Assembly: GCF_003434055.1 (NCBI RefSeq)
Contig: NZ_QVEX01000003.1
Coordinates: forward strand, 124,001-188,000
Direction of reading: 5' to 3'
Source: Enterocloster aldenensis
GTDB lineage: Bacteria; Bacillota; Clostridia; Lachnospirales; Lachnospiraceae
Length of the DNA stretch: 64,000 bases
Part shown: in pieces, positions 51,520-59,440 of the stretch
How the letters are laid out: each line of letters opens with the position of its first letter
Position numbering within the stretch: position 1 is the first letter of the stretch
The notes under the pieces: model-generated
What the model saw: only the letters and a program-made list of their open reading frames with translations
Told to the model about the DNA's origin: nothing
The model's database searches: none
Translations under genes and position numbers: made by a program

Positions 51520-52239
51520 ATGGATGAGACCATGAAATTAATCAATATGGCTCACGAAGGGGATAAAGCGGCAAGGGACCAGCTGGTCATGGACAATGTG
51601 GGGCTTATATGGAGCATTGTGAGACGGTTTTCAGGCCGCGGATATGAGATGGAGGATCTGTTCCAGATAGGGAGCATTGGGCTCATCAAGGCTATTGACA
51701 AATTTGACACGGGATTCGAGGTAAAATTCTCCACCTATGCAGTGCCCATGATTACAGGGGAAATCAAGCGGTTCCTCAGGGATGACGGCATGATTAAGGT
51801 CAGCCGCTCCATCAAGGAACTGGGGTTTAAGGTAAGGGCTGCAAGGGAGGAGATGACCTACAGCCTGGGACGGGAACCCACCATTGAGGAGATTGCGGCG
51901 CGGCTGGAAACAAGCCGTGAGGAAGTGGCTGCATCCATGGAAGCGGGCGCCGAGGTGGAATCCCTGTACCGGCCGACAGGCAATGGGGATGACAATACCA
52001 TGTTCCTCATGGACCGGCTGGAGGAGGAGAACAATGACCACGAGGAGCTGCTTAACAGGATGGTGTTAAAAGAACTGATGGAGGACCTGAGCGACGAACA
52101 GAGGGAAATCATTGTCAGGCGGTATTTTTATAACCAGACCCAGACCCAGATCGCCGGGGAACTGGGCATTTCCCAGGTCCAGGTATCACGTCTTGAAAAG
52201 CGGATTTTAAAAGAAATGCGAATGCGGTATGAAAAATAA
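51520..52239 (+). CDS. sigF: RNA polymerase sigma factor SigF
   Basis: Forespore-specific early sporulation sigma factor, about 239 residues. Region 2 shows NVGLIWSIVRRFSGRGYEMEDLFQIG and KFSTYAVPMITGEIKRFLRD. Region 3 follows, and region 4 has LSDEQREIIVRRYF and TQIAGELGISQVQVSRLE. ATG 51520 is chosen because AGGTGA lies about 6 bases upstream; GTG 51511 in the same frame overlaps the spoIIAB stop. It is followed by sporulation membrane genes, as in Bacillus. Confidence 0.96.
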   Translation: MDETMKLINMAHEGDKAARDQLVMDNVGLIWSIVRRFSGRGYEMEDLFQIGSIGLIKAIDKFDTGFEVKFSTYAVPMITGEIKRFLRDDGMIKVSRSIKELGFKVRAAREEMTYSLGREPTIEEIAARLETSREEVAASMEAGAEVESLYRPTGNGDDNTMFLMDRLEEENNDHEELLNRMVLKELMEDLSDEQREIIVRRYFYNQTQTQIAGELGISQVQVSRLEKRILKEMRMRYEK

Positions 52240-52317
52240 AAAAGTATAAAATTATTTTTTCCATCCATACTATCTACCAGAACCAATCAAATCAGTTTAC
52301 GAAAAGGATGTGATTAT

Positions 52318-52596
52318 ATGGGTTTTGGTAAACGTGTATGTGAAATTCTGGCAGTAATCGGGGCAATTGTCCTGATTGGGATTCTGGTATGGTATCTCTC
52401 CTCTGGCATGAGGGACAAGGGATATGAAAAGGAGGGCACCCTGGTGTGGGAAGAACAGAATCCATTGTCTGGGGAAGGCCTGGGATTGGAAGAGCCCTGG
52501 AATGACGGGGAAGCCGCATATCCTGCTTTTGTGACAGATCCCGTATCCATGATATATGGGGAACAGGAGATACAAAGGAGCGGTAAAGGACTATGA
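52318..52596 (+). CDS. Small single-span membrane protein between sigF and spoVAA
   Basis: The 92-residue protein has one N-terminal transmembrane helix (ILAVIGAIVLIGILVWYL, about residues 9-26) and an acidic, Gly/Glu-rich tail. It is not a recognised family. It ends in an ATGA overlap with spoVAA, so it is likely part of the same sporulation transcript. The start is ATG 52318 after AAAAGGATGTGATTAT. Confidence 0.7.
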   Translation: MGFGKRVCEILAVIGAIVLIGILVWYLSSGMRDKGYEKEGTLVWEEQNPLSGEGLGLEEPWNDGEAAYPAFVTDPVSMIYGEQEIQRSGKGL

Positions 52597-53219
52597 AAAA
52601 CACGGTCTATGTGAAACTCAACCAGATCACGGAGCTGACCCACAAGGATGTGGTCTTAAAGGATGTGGCCCAGGTTTACTGTGATGACCAGAATATAATG
52701 AATAAATGCAATGCCATGAAGGTCATGACGGTTAAGCTGGATAAAAAGAGGCGTTATATCATGAGCGCCCTGGATGTCACCAGGAAGCTGATCCAGATGG
52801 ATCCTACCCTGGAGGTTAGCCATGTGGGGGAAGTGGATTTTATCATTGCATACAAACCGCCTTCCCCGCCATCCTACATCTGGGAATGGAGCAAGACGGT
52901 GTTTGTCTGCGCCGTGTGTTTTTTCGGGGCAGCGTTCGCAATCATGACTTTTAATAATGATGTCAATGTGACGGATGTGTTTGGCGAGGTTTACCGACTG
53001 GTCATGGGATATGAATCAGGAGGGTTCACTGTATTGGAAGTCAGCTATAGTGTGGGGCTGGCAGTGGGAATCATCGGGTTCTTTAACCATTTTGCCTCCA
53101 TTAAGCTGAACACGGATCCTACCCCGCTGGAAGTGGAAATGCGTCTTTATGAAGATAATATCAGTAAGACCCTGATTGCCGAGGACGGCAGGAAGGAGAC
53201 CAAAATTGATATTACTTAA
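52593..53219 (+). CDS. spoVAA: Stage V sporulation protein AA
   Basis: The 208-residue protein has an N-terminal soluble domain (VYVKLNQITELTHKDVVLKDVAQV). Two membrane helices follow (VFVCAVCFFGAAFAIMTF; YSVGLAVGIIGFFNHF), then the conserved end KLNTDPTPLEVEMRLYE. This matches SpoVAA, a member of the SpoVA group needed for dipicolinate uptake into spores. It overlaps the preceding gene by 4 bases and the spoVAB start by 14 bases. Confidence 0.9.
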   Translation: MKNTVYVKLNQITELTHKDVVLKDVAQVYCDDQNIMNKCNAMKVMTVKLDKKRRYIMSALDVTRKLIQMDPTLEVSHVGEVDFIIAYKPPSPPSYIWEWSKTVFVCAVCFFGAAFAIMTFNNDVNVTDVFGEVYRLVMGYESGGFTVLEVSYSVGLAVGIIGFFNHFASIKLNTDPTPLEVEMRLYEDNISKTLIAEDGRKETKIDIT

Positions 53220-53649
53220 AAAAATACTTCTGGCATTCTTTGGCCTGTGCGCCGGCGGCATCATCGCGGCCGGCGTATATGCGTTCCTGGCGATTATCGG
53301 CATATTCGTGCGCCTGATGGGAAAGACCGGGACAAGGAAGCATATCATGCTGTACGAAACCATCATCATATTGGGGGGAGTCCTGGGCAACATACTGGAT
53401 ATCTATGAATTTCCCATTTATATGGGCGCGTTTTTCGGGCACGTTTTCCTGATCATAGCAGGACTTTCCATGGGGATATTCGTGGGCTGCCTGGTCATGT
53501 CCCTGGCAGAGACACTTAAGGCCCTGCCTGTTATCAGCAGGAGGATCCATCTGGCGGTGGGCCTTCAATACCTGATATTTGCCCTGGCAGCAGGCAAGCT
53601 TGCCGGCTCTTTGGCTTATTTCTGGTACCGGATGGCTTCCCTGGGATAA
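53206..53649 (+). CDS. spoVAB: Stage V sporulation protein AB
   Basis: The 147-residue membrane protein has about four helices (LLAFFGLCAGGIIAAGVYAFLA at the start; ALAAGKLAGSLAYFWY at the end) and an internal GILGG-like turn (IILGGVLGNILDIYEFP). This fits SpoVAB in family, size and position. The start is read as TTG 53206, inside the end of spoVAA, with AAGGAG about 7 bases upstream; an upstream in-frame TTG at 53176 lacks such a site. Confidence 0.86.
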   Translation: MILLKKILLAFFGLCAGGIIAAGVYAFLAIIGIFVRLMGKTGTRKHIMLYETIIILGGVLGNILDIYEFPIYMGAFFGHVFLIIAGLSMGIFVGCLVMSLAETLKALPVISRRIHLAVGLQYLIFALAAGKLAGSLAYFWYRMASLG

Positions 53650-53720
53650 CCTGGACCTATGTGGCGTTGGCGGGGTGTCGCGCCTTATGGTAATGCATTG
53701 ATTGAAAAGGAGAAAAAGTA

Positions 53721-54176
53721 ATGGAAGTTGACAAGAAAAAATACGAAGAATATGTCAAGGAGATAACACCGGTCCACAGCCTGCCCAAAAGCATGGCTTG
53801 TGCGTTCCTGGTAGGAGGCGTTATCTGCCTCATTGGACAGCTTATTACCAATTACCTGATGAAGGGCATGGGGATGGAACAGGAAACAGCTTCGGCCTGG
53901 AACCTTCTGGCCCTGATTCTTATCAGCATTATCCTGACCGGCCTTAATATTTACCCCAAGATTGTACAATTCGGCGGCGCCGGTGCCCTGGTGCCAATCA
54001 CAGGATTTGCCAACTCCGTGGTGGCGCCTGCCATTGAGTTCCACGCAGAGGGCGAGGTATTTGGCGTGGGCTGTAAGATATTTACCATTGCAGGCCCGGT
54101 TATCCTGTACGGGGTGCTGACCAGCTGGGTACTGGGATTGATTTACTGGATTGGACAAGCGGTGGGGATTCTATGA
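53721..54176 (+). CDS. spoVAC: Stage V sporulation protein AC
   Basis: The 151-residue membrane protein is SpoVAC, part of the SpoVA dipicolinate channel. Signatures are HSLPKSMACAFLVGGVICLIGQ, then GAGALVPITGFANSVVAPAIEF and KIFTIAGPVILYG. ATG 53721 follows AAAAGGAGAAAAAG. In other spore-formers spoVAD and spoVAE come next; here the transcript ends in a terminator and then foreign-looking sequence. Confidence 0.93.
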   Translation: MEVDKKKYEEYVKEITPVHSLPKSMACAFLVGGVICLIGQLITNYLMKGMGMEQETASAWNLLALILISIILTGLNIYPKIVQFGGAGALVPITGFANSVVAPAIEFHAEGEVFGVGCKIFTIAGPVILYGVLTSWVLGLIYWIGQAVGIL

Positions 54177-54224
54177 AGAGTGCTTGAACGTAAAGAGAAA
54201 TGTAAGTATAAGACAAGAATAGAG

Positions 54225-54265
54225 AACAGAGTGATGGGCTAATAGCTTTCATTGCTCTGTTTTTT
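54225..54265 (+). terminator. Terminator of the spoVA genes
   Basis: AACAGAG (54225-54231) pairs with CTCTGTT (54255-54261), extended by weaker pairs, followed by a run of T residues. It lies about 50 bases after the spoVAC stop. Confidence 0.75.
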
Positions 54266-54295
54266 ATAGTATATTCGTGTTATTGATTAAGGGAC

Positions 54296-54551
54296 GTGAC
54301 TACAGTATGGCTGTCGATTGATCAGATGGCAGAACTATTTCAACGTGATAGAAGCGTAATAGGAAGGAAAACAAATTAAAAAGTCAGATTCTGAAATTGC
54401 TAAAAATTATTTAAACGGACAAGAATTAGATGAACTGAATAAAATATTTACGGCCTGCTTGGATATTGCAAAAGTGCAGGCTCTTAATCATGAACCAATG
54501 TATATGAGGTATTGGGCGTGGGTTGGAATATATTTATATACTGGCATATAG
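54296..54551 (+). pseudogene. Remnant of a RhuM-family (virulence RhuM) gene
   Basis: The frame from GTG 54296 reads VTTVWLSIDQMAELFQRDRS up to about 54355, then stops at TAA 54377-54379. It matches the N-terminal helix-turn-helix-like part of RhuM proteins (T-x-V-W-L-S-x-x-Q-M-A-x-L-F). A different frame from 54381 reads EIAKNYLNGQELDELNKIF and then AKVQALNHEPMYM, matching the family's C-terminal part. Most of the middle (well over 150 residues) is deleted and the halves are frameshifted. This is a decayed mobile or defence-associated gene. Confidence 0.72.
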
Positions 54552-54691
54552 CACATAAAGGGCGGGGGTTATTAAAGATAAAATATACAAAATAACCATA
54601 ATAATTCCCAAAACACTTGACAAGCAATGTTATATATGATAGAAATAAAACAGATAGAAAAGAAAAAGTATAGAAAAACACAGGGATTCTA

Positions 54692-54720
54692 TTGACAGAA
54701 CGAAGGGAGTGTGTTATTAC
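54692..54720 (+). promoter_or_regulatory. Promoter of the LacI-type regulator gene
   Basis: TTGACA (54692-54697), 17 bp, TATTAC (54715-54720). The 17-bp operator begins 7 bases downstream, a classical repression position. Confidence 0.75.
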
Positions 54721-54726
54721 GTATTA

Positions 54727-54743
54727 TGTAAAAACGTTTTGAT
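54727..54743 (+). promoter_or_regulatory. LacI-type operator 1
   Basis: TGTAAAAACGTTTTGAT, a near-palindrome centred on CG as expected for a LacI-family repressor. The same 17-bp sequence recurs (reverse orientation) at 55825-55841 and 56126-56142. Confidence 0.82.
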
Positions 54744-54761
54744 AATGGAGAATATAAGCAG

Positions 54762-55775
54762 ATGAAGAATCCAGGAAGAACAATTACCATCAAGGAAGTT
54801 GCTGATTTGGCTGGGGTTTCAATTTCAACCGTTTCCCGCGTGTTAAATGATTTGGATAGGGTAAGCGATGAAACCCGGATAAAAGTTAAGGAGGCGGCTG
54901 AAACACTGGGATACATAAAGAATGGGTTGGCGGCTTCCATGAAAACAGGTTCTACTAAATTAATTGTAGTTGTAGTGCCTGATATTATCAATGAGTATTA
55001 TACGTCAGTCATACAGGGCGTTGAGGACGTTGCCGTTAACCGGGGATATTATACCCTCGTATTTTCTACAGGCGATTCCCTTACCAAGGAGGAAGAACTT
55101 CTCAATGGGGAATTTGGGAGGATGGTTGACGGGGCAGTGGTCATACCGGCTCATGATAACATGGATTTTTTCCGGGAATTTGAGAAGCCGGTCGTGATTG
55201 TGGACCGATATATTCCCGGCAGTAAAATGGATGCTGTTGTAATTGACAATTTTAAAGGCAGCCATATCCTGACAAGGGAGTTACTGGAGGCAGGGCATAA
55301 AGATATTGGTATACTGATAGGGCCACGGACATTTAATATTGGGCAGGAGCGGCTTAATGGCTTCCTTCATGCAATGGAAGAATACCATGTACCGGTTCTT
55401 CCGGATTATATAAAGGATTGTACGTGGTATGAAGAAAGCGGATATGAGAAGACGATGGAGCTCCTTTCCATGGACTGTCCTCCAACTGCGGTATTTGCTA
55501 CAAACAACCTGTTATGTCTGGGCGCAATGGAGGCTATATCAGACAAAGGTTTAATGATTGGGAGGGATATTTCACTTGTGGGTTTTGATGATAACATTTT
55601 AGCAAAATATATGCCGCCAGGCGTGACCGTTGTCCGTAGGGCAACGATTGAGATGGGGCGGTTGGGGGCGGAAAAACTGATAGACAGGCTTCAGGGAAAA
55701 AAAAGCAGGGAACCAAGGAAGATTGTGATGGGCGTAGAGTTGATACGCCGGGGCTCAGTGGTAAATCTTAAATAG
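54762..55775 (+). CDS. LacI-family transcriptional regulator
   Basis: The 337-residue regulator has an N-terminal helix-turn-helix and hinge (TIKEVADLAGVSISTVSRVLN, then TLGYIKNGLAASM). A periplasmic-binding-like effector domain follows (LIVVVVPDIINEYYTSVIQGVEDVA, PTAVFATNNLLCLGAMEAI, DISLVGFDDN). It is predicted to repress its own gene and the downstream sugar operon through the 17-bp operators. The ligand is probably the transported sugar or its isomer. The start is ATG 54762 with GGAG at 54747-54750, slightly distant. Confidence 0.93.
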   Translation: MKNPGRTITIKEVADLAGVSISTVSRVLNDLDRVSDETRIKVKEAAETLGYIKNGLAASMKTGSTKLIVVVVPDIINEYYTSVIQGVEDVAVNRGYYTLVFSTGDSLTKEEELLNGEFGRMVDGAVVIPAHDNMDFFREFEKPVVIVDRYIPGSKMDAVVIDNFKGSHILTRELLEAGHKDIGILIGPRTFNIGQERLNGFLHAMEEYHVPVLPDYIKDCTWYEESGYEKTMELLSMDCPPTAVFATNNLLCLGAMEAISDKGLMIGRDISLVGFDDNILAKYMPPGVTVVRRATIEMGRLGAEKLIDRLQGKKSREPRKIVMGVELIRRGSVVNLK

Positions 55776-55824
55776 ATTTATAGATACACAGTAATGGTAT
55801 GGCTAACAGTGGTTATTACTGTAT

Positions 55825-55841
55825 GTCAAAACGTTTTTACA
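55825..55841 (-). promoter_or_regulatory. LacI-type operator 2, upstream of the sugar operon
   Basis: GTCAAAACGTTTTTACA, the reverse complement of TGTAAAAACGTTTTGAC. It lies 6 bases after a TATTAC hexamer (55814-55819) like that of the regulator promoter, and 20 bases before the RBS-to-start region of the next gene. Its place supports ATG 55862 as that gene's start. Confidence 0.82.
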
Positions 55842-55861
55842 AAGAAATGGAGGAACCTAAA

Positions 55862-56623
55862 ATGGTAAGGAAAAAGAAGGTATTATTTATTGGGGAGACA
55901 TGGATGGTACATACGGTGGAGGCGAAGGGTTTTGATATCTTTACAGCTGATTCTTATGGGACAGGAACAGAGTATATTAAAAAAGCCCTTGATACAGATG
56001 AAATAGAATTTCATCACATACCATGTCATTTAATTGATCAGCTGTTTCCTGAAAATGTAAATAAACTTCTGGAATATGATGTGGTGATGATAAGCGATGT
56101 GGGTGCAAATACTTTTTTGCTTCCTGTCGAAACGTTTTTACAATGTAAGAAAACACCGAATAAATTACAGATGATTAAGGAATATGTGTTAAACGGCGGA
56201 GGCTTTTGCATGATAGGCGGATATCTGTCATTTATGGGGATTGAAGGAAAGGGCAGGTATAATGACACTCCGGTTGAAGATATAATGCCTGTGCGTTTTC
56301 TGAAACATGACGACCGCGTTGAACATCCGGAGGGGCTTGAGATTTCCATTGATGCATCATTGCATGAGATACTGGAGGGCATGCCGGAAAAGATAACGGG
56401 TATTTTGGGTTATAACCGCGCCATCCCCAAAGAGTCCTGTCAGGTAATTGCCTATGTTGACAAAGACCCATTTATTGCTGTAGGAGAATTCGGAAAGGGG
56501 CGTTCGGTGGCGTATACCACGGACTGTGCACCTCACTGGTCAGCCGCTGAGTTTTGCGGGACAGACAGTTATAGAAGGCTTTGGAGAAATATTGTAATGT
56601 GGTTATGTAATGGGAACAAATAA
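55862..56623 (+). CDS. PF07090-like putative glutamine-amidotransferase-fold protein
   Basis: The 253-residue soluble protein starts KKKVLFIGETWMVHTVEAKG. A strand-turn YDVVMISDVGANTFLLP and then YVLNGGGFCMIGGYLSFMG (about residue 105, Cys in the nucleophile-elbow position) follow. Later come GEFGKGRSVAYTTDCAPHW and a Trp-rich end. This resembles the putative glutamine amidotransferase / ThuA-like group often found in carbohydrate operons, whose reaction is not known. ATG 55862 follows GGAGGAACC; an earlier in-frame ATG at 55799 would place the operator inside the gene. It is the first gene of the sugar operon. Confidence 0.78.
   Translation: MVRKKKVLFIGETWMVHTVEAKGFDIFTADSYGTGTEYIKKALDTDEIEFHHIPCHLIDQLFPENVNKLLEYDVVMISDVGANTFLLPVETFLQCKKTPNKLQMIKEYVLNGGGFCMIGGYLSFMGIEGKGRYNDTPVEDIMPVRFLKHDDRVEHPEGLEISIDASLHEILEGMPEKITGILGYNRAIPKESCQVIAYVDKDPFIAVGEFGKGRSVAYTTDCAPHWSAAEFCGTDSYRRLWRNIVMWLCNGNK
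56126..56142 (-). promoter_or_regulatory. LacI-type operator 3, inside the PF07090-like gene
   Basis: GTCGAAACGTTTTTACA differs from operator 2 at one base. It lies 301 bases downstream of operator 2, within coding sequence. An auxiliary operator for DNA looping is plausible. Confidence 0.65.
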
Positions 56624-56649
56624 AAGACAAAAAGAAAAGGAGATTCATT

Positions 56650-57873
56650 ATGAAGAAAAGTACGAAGGCATTATGGAGGACGCTGGTCAGTATTTCTTTA
56701 GCAGCAGCAATGGTATCGGGTTGCGCATCTTCCTCAGGCGGTGGCTCCCAGGCAGTTGATGCCACGACTGCTGCACAGGAAGCATCGGCAGGAGGGACAG
56801 ATAAGCCAGTGGATGAAGCTGAGGTCAAAGATGTATCTGATGCAGGAGAGAGTGAATATTTTGCGGATATGAGTGAATTGGGGGATGAGTATTATAACGC
56901 GCTTCCGTACAAGGATGTCCTTCCTCTTGATAAAGGTGAAATAAAGCTGGATGGAAAAGATGAGATAGTAATCGGGTTTTCGCAGACTGCATTTAATCAT
57001 CCATGGAGAAGTGAAATGATTAACTCTGCCCGTTCCGAAGTCAACCGTCATCCGAATGTGAAGATGGTTGTTACAGACGGCAACGTGGATATTGTAAAAC
57101 AGAGCAGTGACATACGGGATCTGATTGCACAGCAGGTTGACGCGATTGTAATGAGTCCTGTGGAGTCAGCAGGCCTGGTGGGAGCCGTGGAAGAAGCAAC
57201 TGCGGCCGGAATTCCGGTTATTGTCCTGGACAGGGATATATTTACGGATAAAAGGACGGTTTTCATAGGACAGAGCAATGTGACCATGGGGGCGGCCGTG
57301 GCTCAGCGTATGGTTGATAAACTGACAGAAAAAAATGGTTCACCAAAAGGCAGGATATTGGAGATAACGGGCCTTATGGGGTCCTCGCCGGCCATAGACC
57401 GCCAGGCTGGCATGATGTCTGTCCTGGAACAGTATCCTGAGATAGAAATCCTTGCCACGGGTGATGGGGAATGGATCAGGGAACCGGCTGTGAAGCTTAT
57501 GGAAGACTGGCTGATTGCTTATGATGAAATAGATGCTGTTTATTCGCATGCAGAGGAATCCAGCTGGGGGGCGCAGTTGGCAATCCTGCGTGCCGGGCGT
57601 TCCAATGAAGGAATCATGCATTTCACCATGGATGGTTCCAATGAGGGGTTTGTATCAGTAAAAAAAGGAGAGTTTGAGGCAGATGGCAACTATTCCCCGT
57701 ATATAGGTGATTTGGGAGTCAGGGCAGCGCTTTATACCCTGATGGGTAAGGAAATTGACGGACTTACTGATTATGAATATGGGAAGAAGCTGGTATTATC
57801 GGATCTTCCGGTTGTTGTGCCGGAGAATGCCCAGGAATGGATTGGTAAAGGATGGGGCGATTATAAAGACTGA
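56650..57873 (+). CDS. Sugar ABC transporter substrate-binding lipoprotein (RbsB-like)
   Basis: The 407-residue lipoprotein has signal peptide ISLAAAMVSGC with lipid Cys25, then a Ser/Gly-rich linker. The binding fold starts near residue 100 (EIVIGFSQTAFNHPWRSEM). Further strands are AIVMSPVESAGLVGA, PVIVLDRDIF and DAVYSHAEESSWGAQLAIL. The domain order is normal, unlike the permuted MglB in this window. The operon ends in L-fucose isomerase, so L-fucose or D-arabinose is the likely ligand. The start is ATG 56650 after AAAAGGAGATTCATT. A stable hairpin follows before the ATPase gene. Confidence 0.9.
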   Translation: MKKSTKALWRTLVSISLAAAMVSGCASSSGGGSQAVDATTAAQEASAGGTDKPVDEAEVKDVSDAGESEYFADMSELGDEYYNALPYKDVLPLDKGEIKLDGKDEIVIGFSQTAFNHPWRSEMINSARSEVNRHPNVKMVVTDGNVDIVKQSSDIRDLIAQQVDAIVMSPVESAGLVGAVEEATAAGIPVIVLDRDIFTDKRTVFIGQSNVTMGAAVAQRMVDKLTEKNGSPKGRILEITGLMGSSPAIDRQAGMMSVLEQYPEIEILATGDGEWIREPAVKLMEDWLIAYDEIDAVYSHAEESSWGAQLAILRAGRSNEGIMHFTMDGSNEGFVSVKKGEFEADGNYSPYIGDLGVRAALYTLMGKEIDGLTDYEYGKKLVLSDLPVVVPENAQEWIGKGWGDYKD

Positions 57874-57889
57874 TTGCAGGCTGTAAACA

Positions 57890-57907
57890 GCGCTCCTTCG
57901 GGAGCGC
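57890..57907 (+). promoter_or_regulatory. Stable UUCG-type hairpin between binding-protein and ATPase genes
   Basis: GCGCTCC (57890-57896), loop TTCG, GGAGCGC (57901-57907), closed by a C-G pair: an exceptionally stable cUUCGg tetraloop. No T-run follows. It occupies the same place in this operon as the GAAA hairpin at 18221-18250 in the mgl operon. Confidence 0.8.
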
Positions 57908-57933
57908 ACTCAGACAAAGGAAGTGTTCTGTAT

Positions 57934-59412
57934 ATGTACATGTTGGAAATGAGGAATATCTTTAAAAGCTTTGGAGGGGTAAAGGCCTTATCGGATGTAA
58001 GCCTGAGTATCAGACCTGGAGAGGTACGGGCCCTGGTGGGAGAAAATGGAGCGGGAAAATCCACCCTCATGAAGGTTCTTGCAGGAGCGGTAAAGAAAGA
58101 TTCAGGAATTATTGCAATCAAGGGAAAACAGGTGGATTATGATTCCCCAAGACAGGCGCTGGAACATGGCATCAGTGTTATTTATCAGGAGTTAAACATG
58201 GTACCTGACTTAACAGTTGCTGAAAATATATTTATGGATCATATTCCTACTAAGAATGGTTTTGTGAACTGGAAAGAAATGAACCAGCGCTCCGGCCAAC
58301 TGCTTAAAGAACTGGGAATCCAGATTAATCCCAAAGAGAAAGTCGGTCATCTGACTGTCGCGAGGCAGCAGATGGTAGAAATTGCTAAGGCAATAAAGAA
58401 TAAGTCCCAGGTCGTGGTTTTTGATGAACCGTCTGCTGTTCTTGGGGCAAAGGATTCAGAAATATTATTCCAGAGGATTTCAGATCTAAAGAATCAGGGG
58501 ATATCGGTCATATATATATCCCACCGTCTGGATGAAATCATGCAGATTACAGATAGCGTGACCGTTCTTAGGGATGGACAGAATATAATCACAAAGGATA
58601 CAAAAGACCTTACAATGGAAGATATCGTTTCCTATATGACTGGCAAGGATTACAGGTCCATTCAACAGACAGCTGGGTATGTGCCGAATCATAATGAGAT
58701 TGTCTTTGAAGTCAGGAACCTGAACCGGGATAATGCCATTAAAGATGTTTCTTTCCATATTAGGAAAGGTGAGGTACTGGGGCTGGCAGGTCTTGTTGGT
58801 TCCGGGCGGAGTGAGATAGCCAGGGCAATATTCGGGGCTGATCCAAAGACTGGCGGTGAAATCTTTATTAAAGGAAAGAAAGTGGCAATCCGCTCCCCGC
58901 GGGATGCATGCAGATTGGGAATCGGGTTTGTGATGGAAGACAGAAAAACACAGGGGCTGCATCTGAAAATGCCGATTTTCCAGAATATCACCATGACACA
59001 GATGAACCGGTACCGTCATTGGGGACTGGTCAGTAATAAGCAGGAGTATGATACGGTGAATGATTTTAAGAAAAAACTGCTTATAAAAACAGAAAATATT
59101 AAAAATCCGGTACTGAGCCTTTCCGGCGGAAACCAGCAAAAGGTGTCAATTGCAAAATGGCTGCATATTCAGCCGGATATCTTATTTTTAGATGAGCCGA
59201 CCCGGGGGGTGGACGTAGGCGCCAAGTCAGAGATTTATAAGCTTATTGAAGATATCAAGGCCCAGGGTAAAGCAATCTTGCTTATCTCTTCTGAATTTGC
59301 AGAAATCCTTAGCCTGTCAGACCGCGTAATGGTCATAAAGAGAGGAGAAGTGGCAGGGGAATTCACCAGGGAGCAGATGCAGGCAGATTCCTCCATTCTG
59401 GAGGCATTGTAG
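57934..59412 (+). CDS. Sugar ABC importer ATP-binding protein (RbsA-like)
   Basis: The 492-residue double-NBD ATPase has NBD1 with Walker A GENGAGKSTLM, signature LTVARQQMVEIAK and Walker B VVVFDEPSAVL. NBD2 has the degenerate loop GLVGSGRSEIAR, signature LSGGNQQK and Walker B ILFLDEPTRGVDVG. It pairs with the permease that follows. ATG 57934 has AAAGGAAGTG about 9 bases upstream; other in-frame ATGs (57940, 57949) follow closely. It ends 28 bases before the permease gene. Confidence 0.94.
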   Translation: MYMLEMRNIFKSFGGVKALSDVSLSIRPGEVRALVGENGAGKSTLMKVLAGAVKKDSGIIAIKGKQVDYDSPRQALEHGISVIYQELNMVPDLTVAENIFMDHIPTKNGFVNWKEMNQRSGQLLKELGIQINPKEKVGHLTVARQQMVEIAKAIKNKSQVVVFDEPSAVLGAKDSEILFQRISDLKNQGISVIYISHRLDEIMQITDSVTVLRDGQNIITKDTKDLTMEDIVSYMTGKDYRSIQQTAGYVPNHNEIVFEVRNLNRDNAIKDVSFHIRKGEVLGLAGLVGSGRSEIARAIFGADPKTGGEIFIKGKKVAIRSPRDACRLGIGFVMEDRKTQGLHLKMPIFQNITMTQMNRYRHWGLVSNKQEYDTVNDFKKKLLIKTENIKNPVLSLSGGNQQKVSIAKWLHIQPDILFLDEPTRGVDVGAKSEIYKLIEDIKAQGKAILLISSEFAEILSLSDRVMVIKRGEVAGEFTREQMQADSSILEAL

Positions 59413-59440
59413 GCAGGTCTTGCAATAGGAAAGGAGATGT

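Larger units (their letters stand above)
54177..54761. other. Gene-poor interval between spoVAC and the lacI-type gene
   Basis: 585 bases without an intact gene. In order it holds a terminator (54225-54265), a decayed RhuM-like gene (54296-54551), AT-rich sequence with a stray TTGACA at 54617-54622, the regulator's promoter (54692-54720) and operator 1 (54727-54743). Confidence 0.7.
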
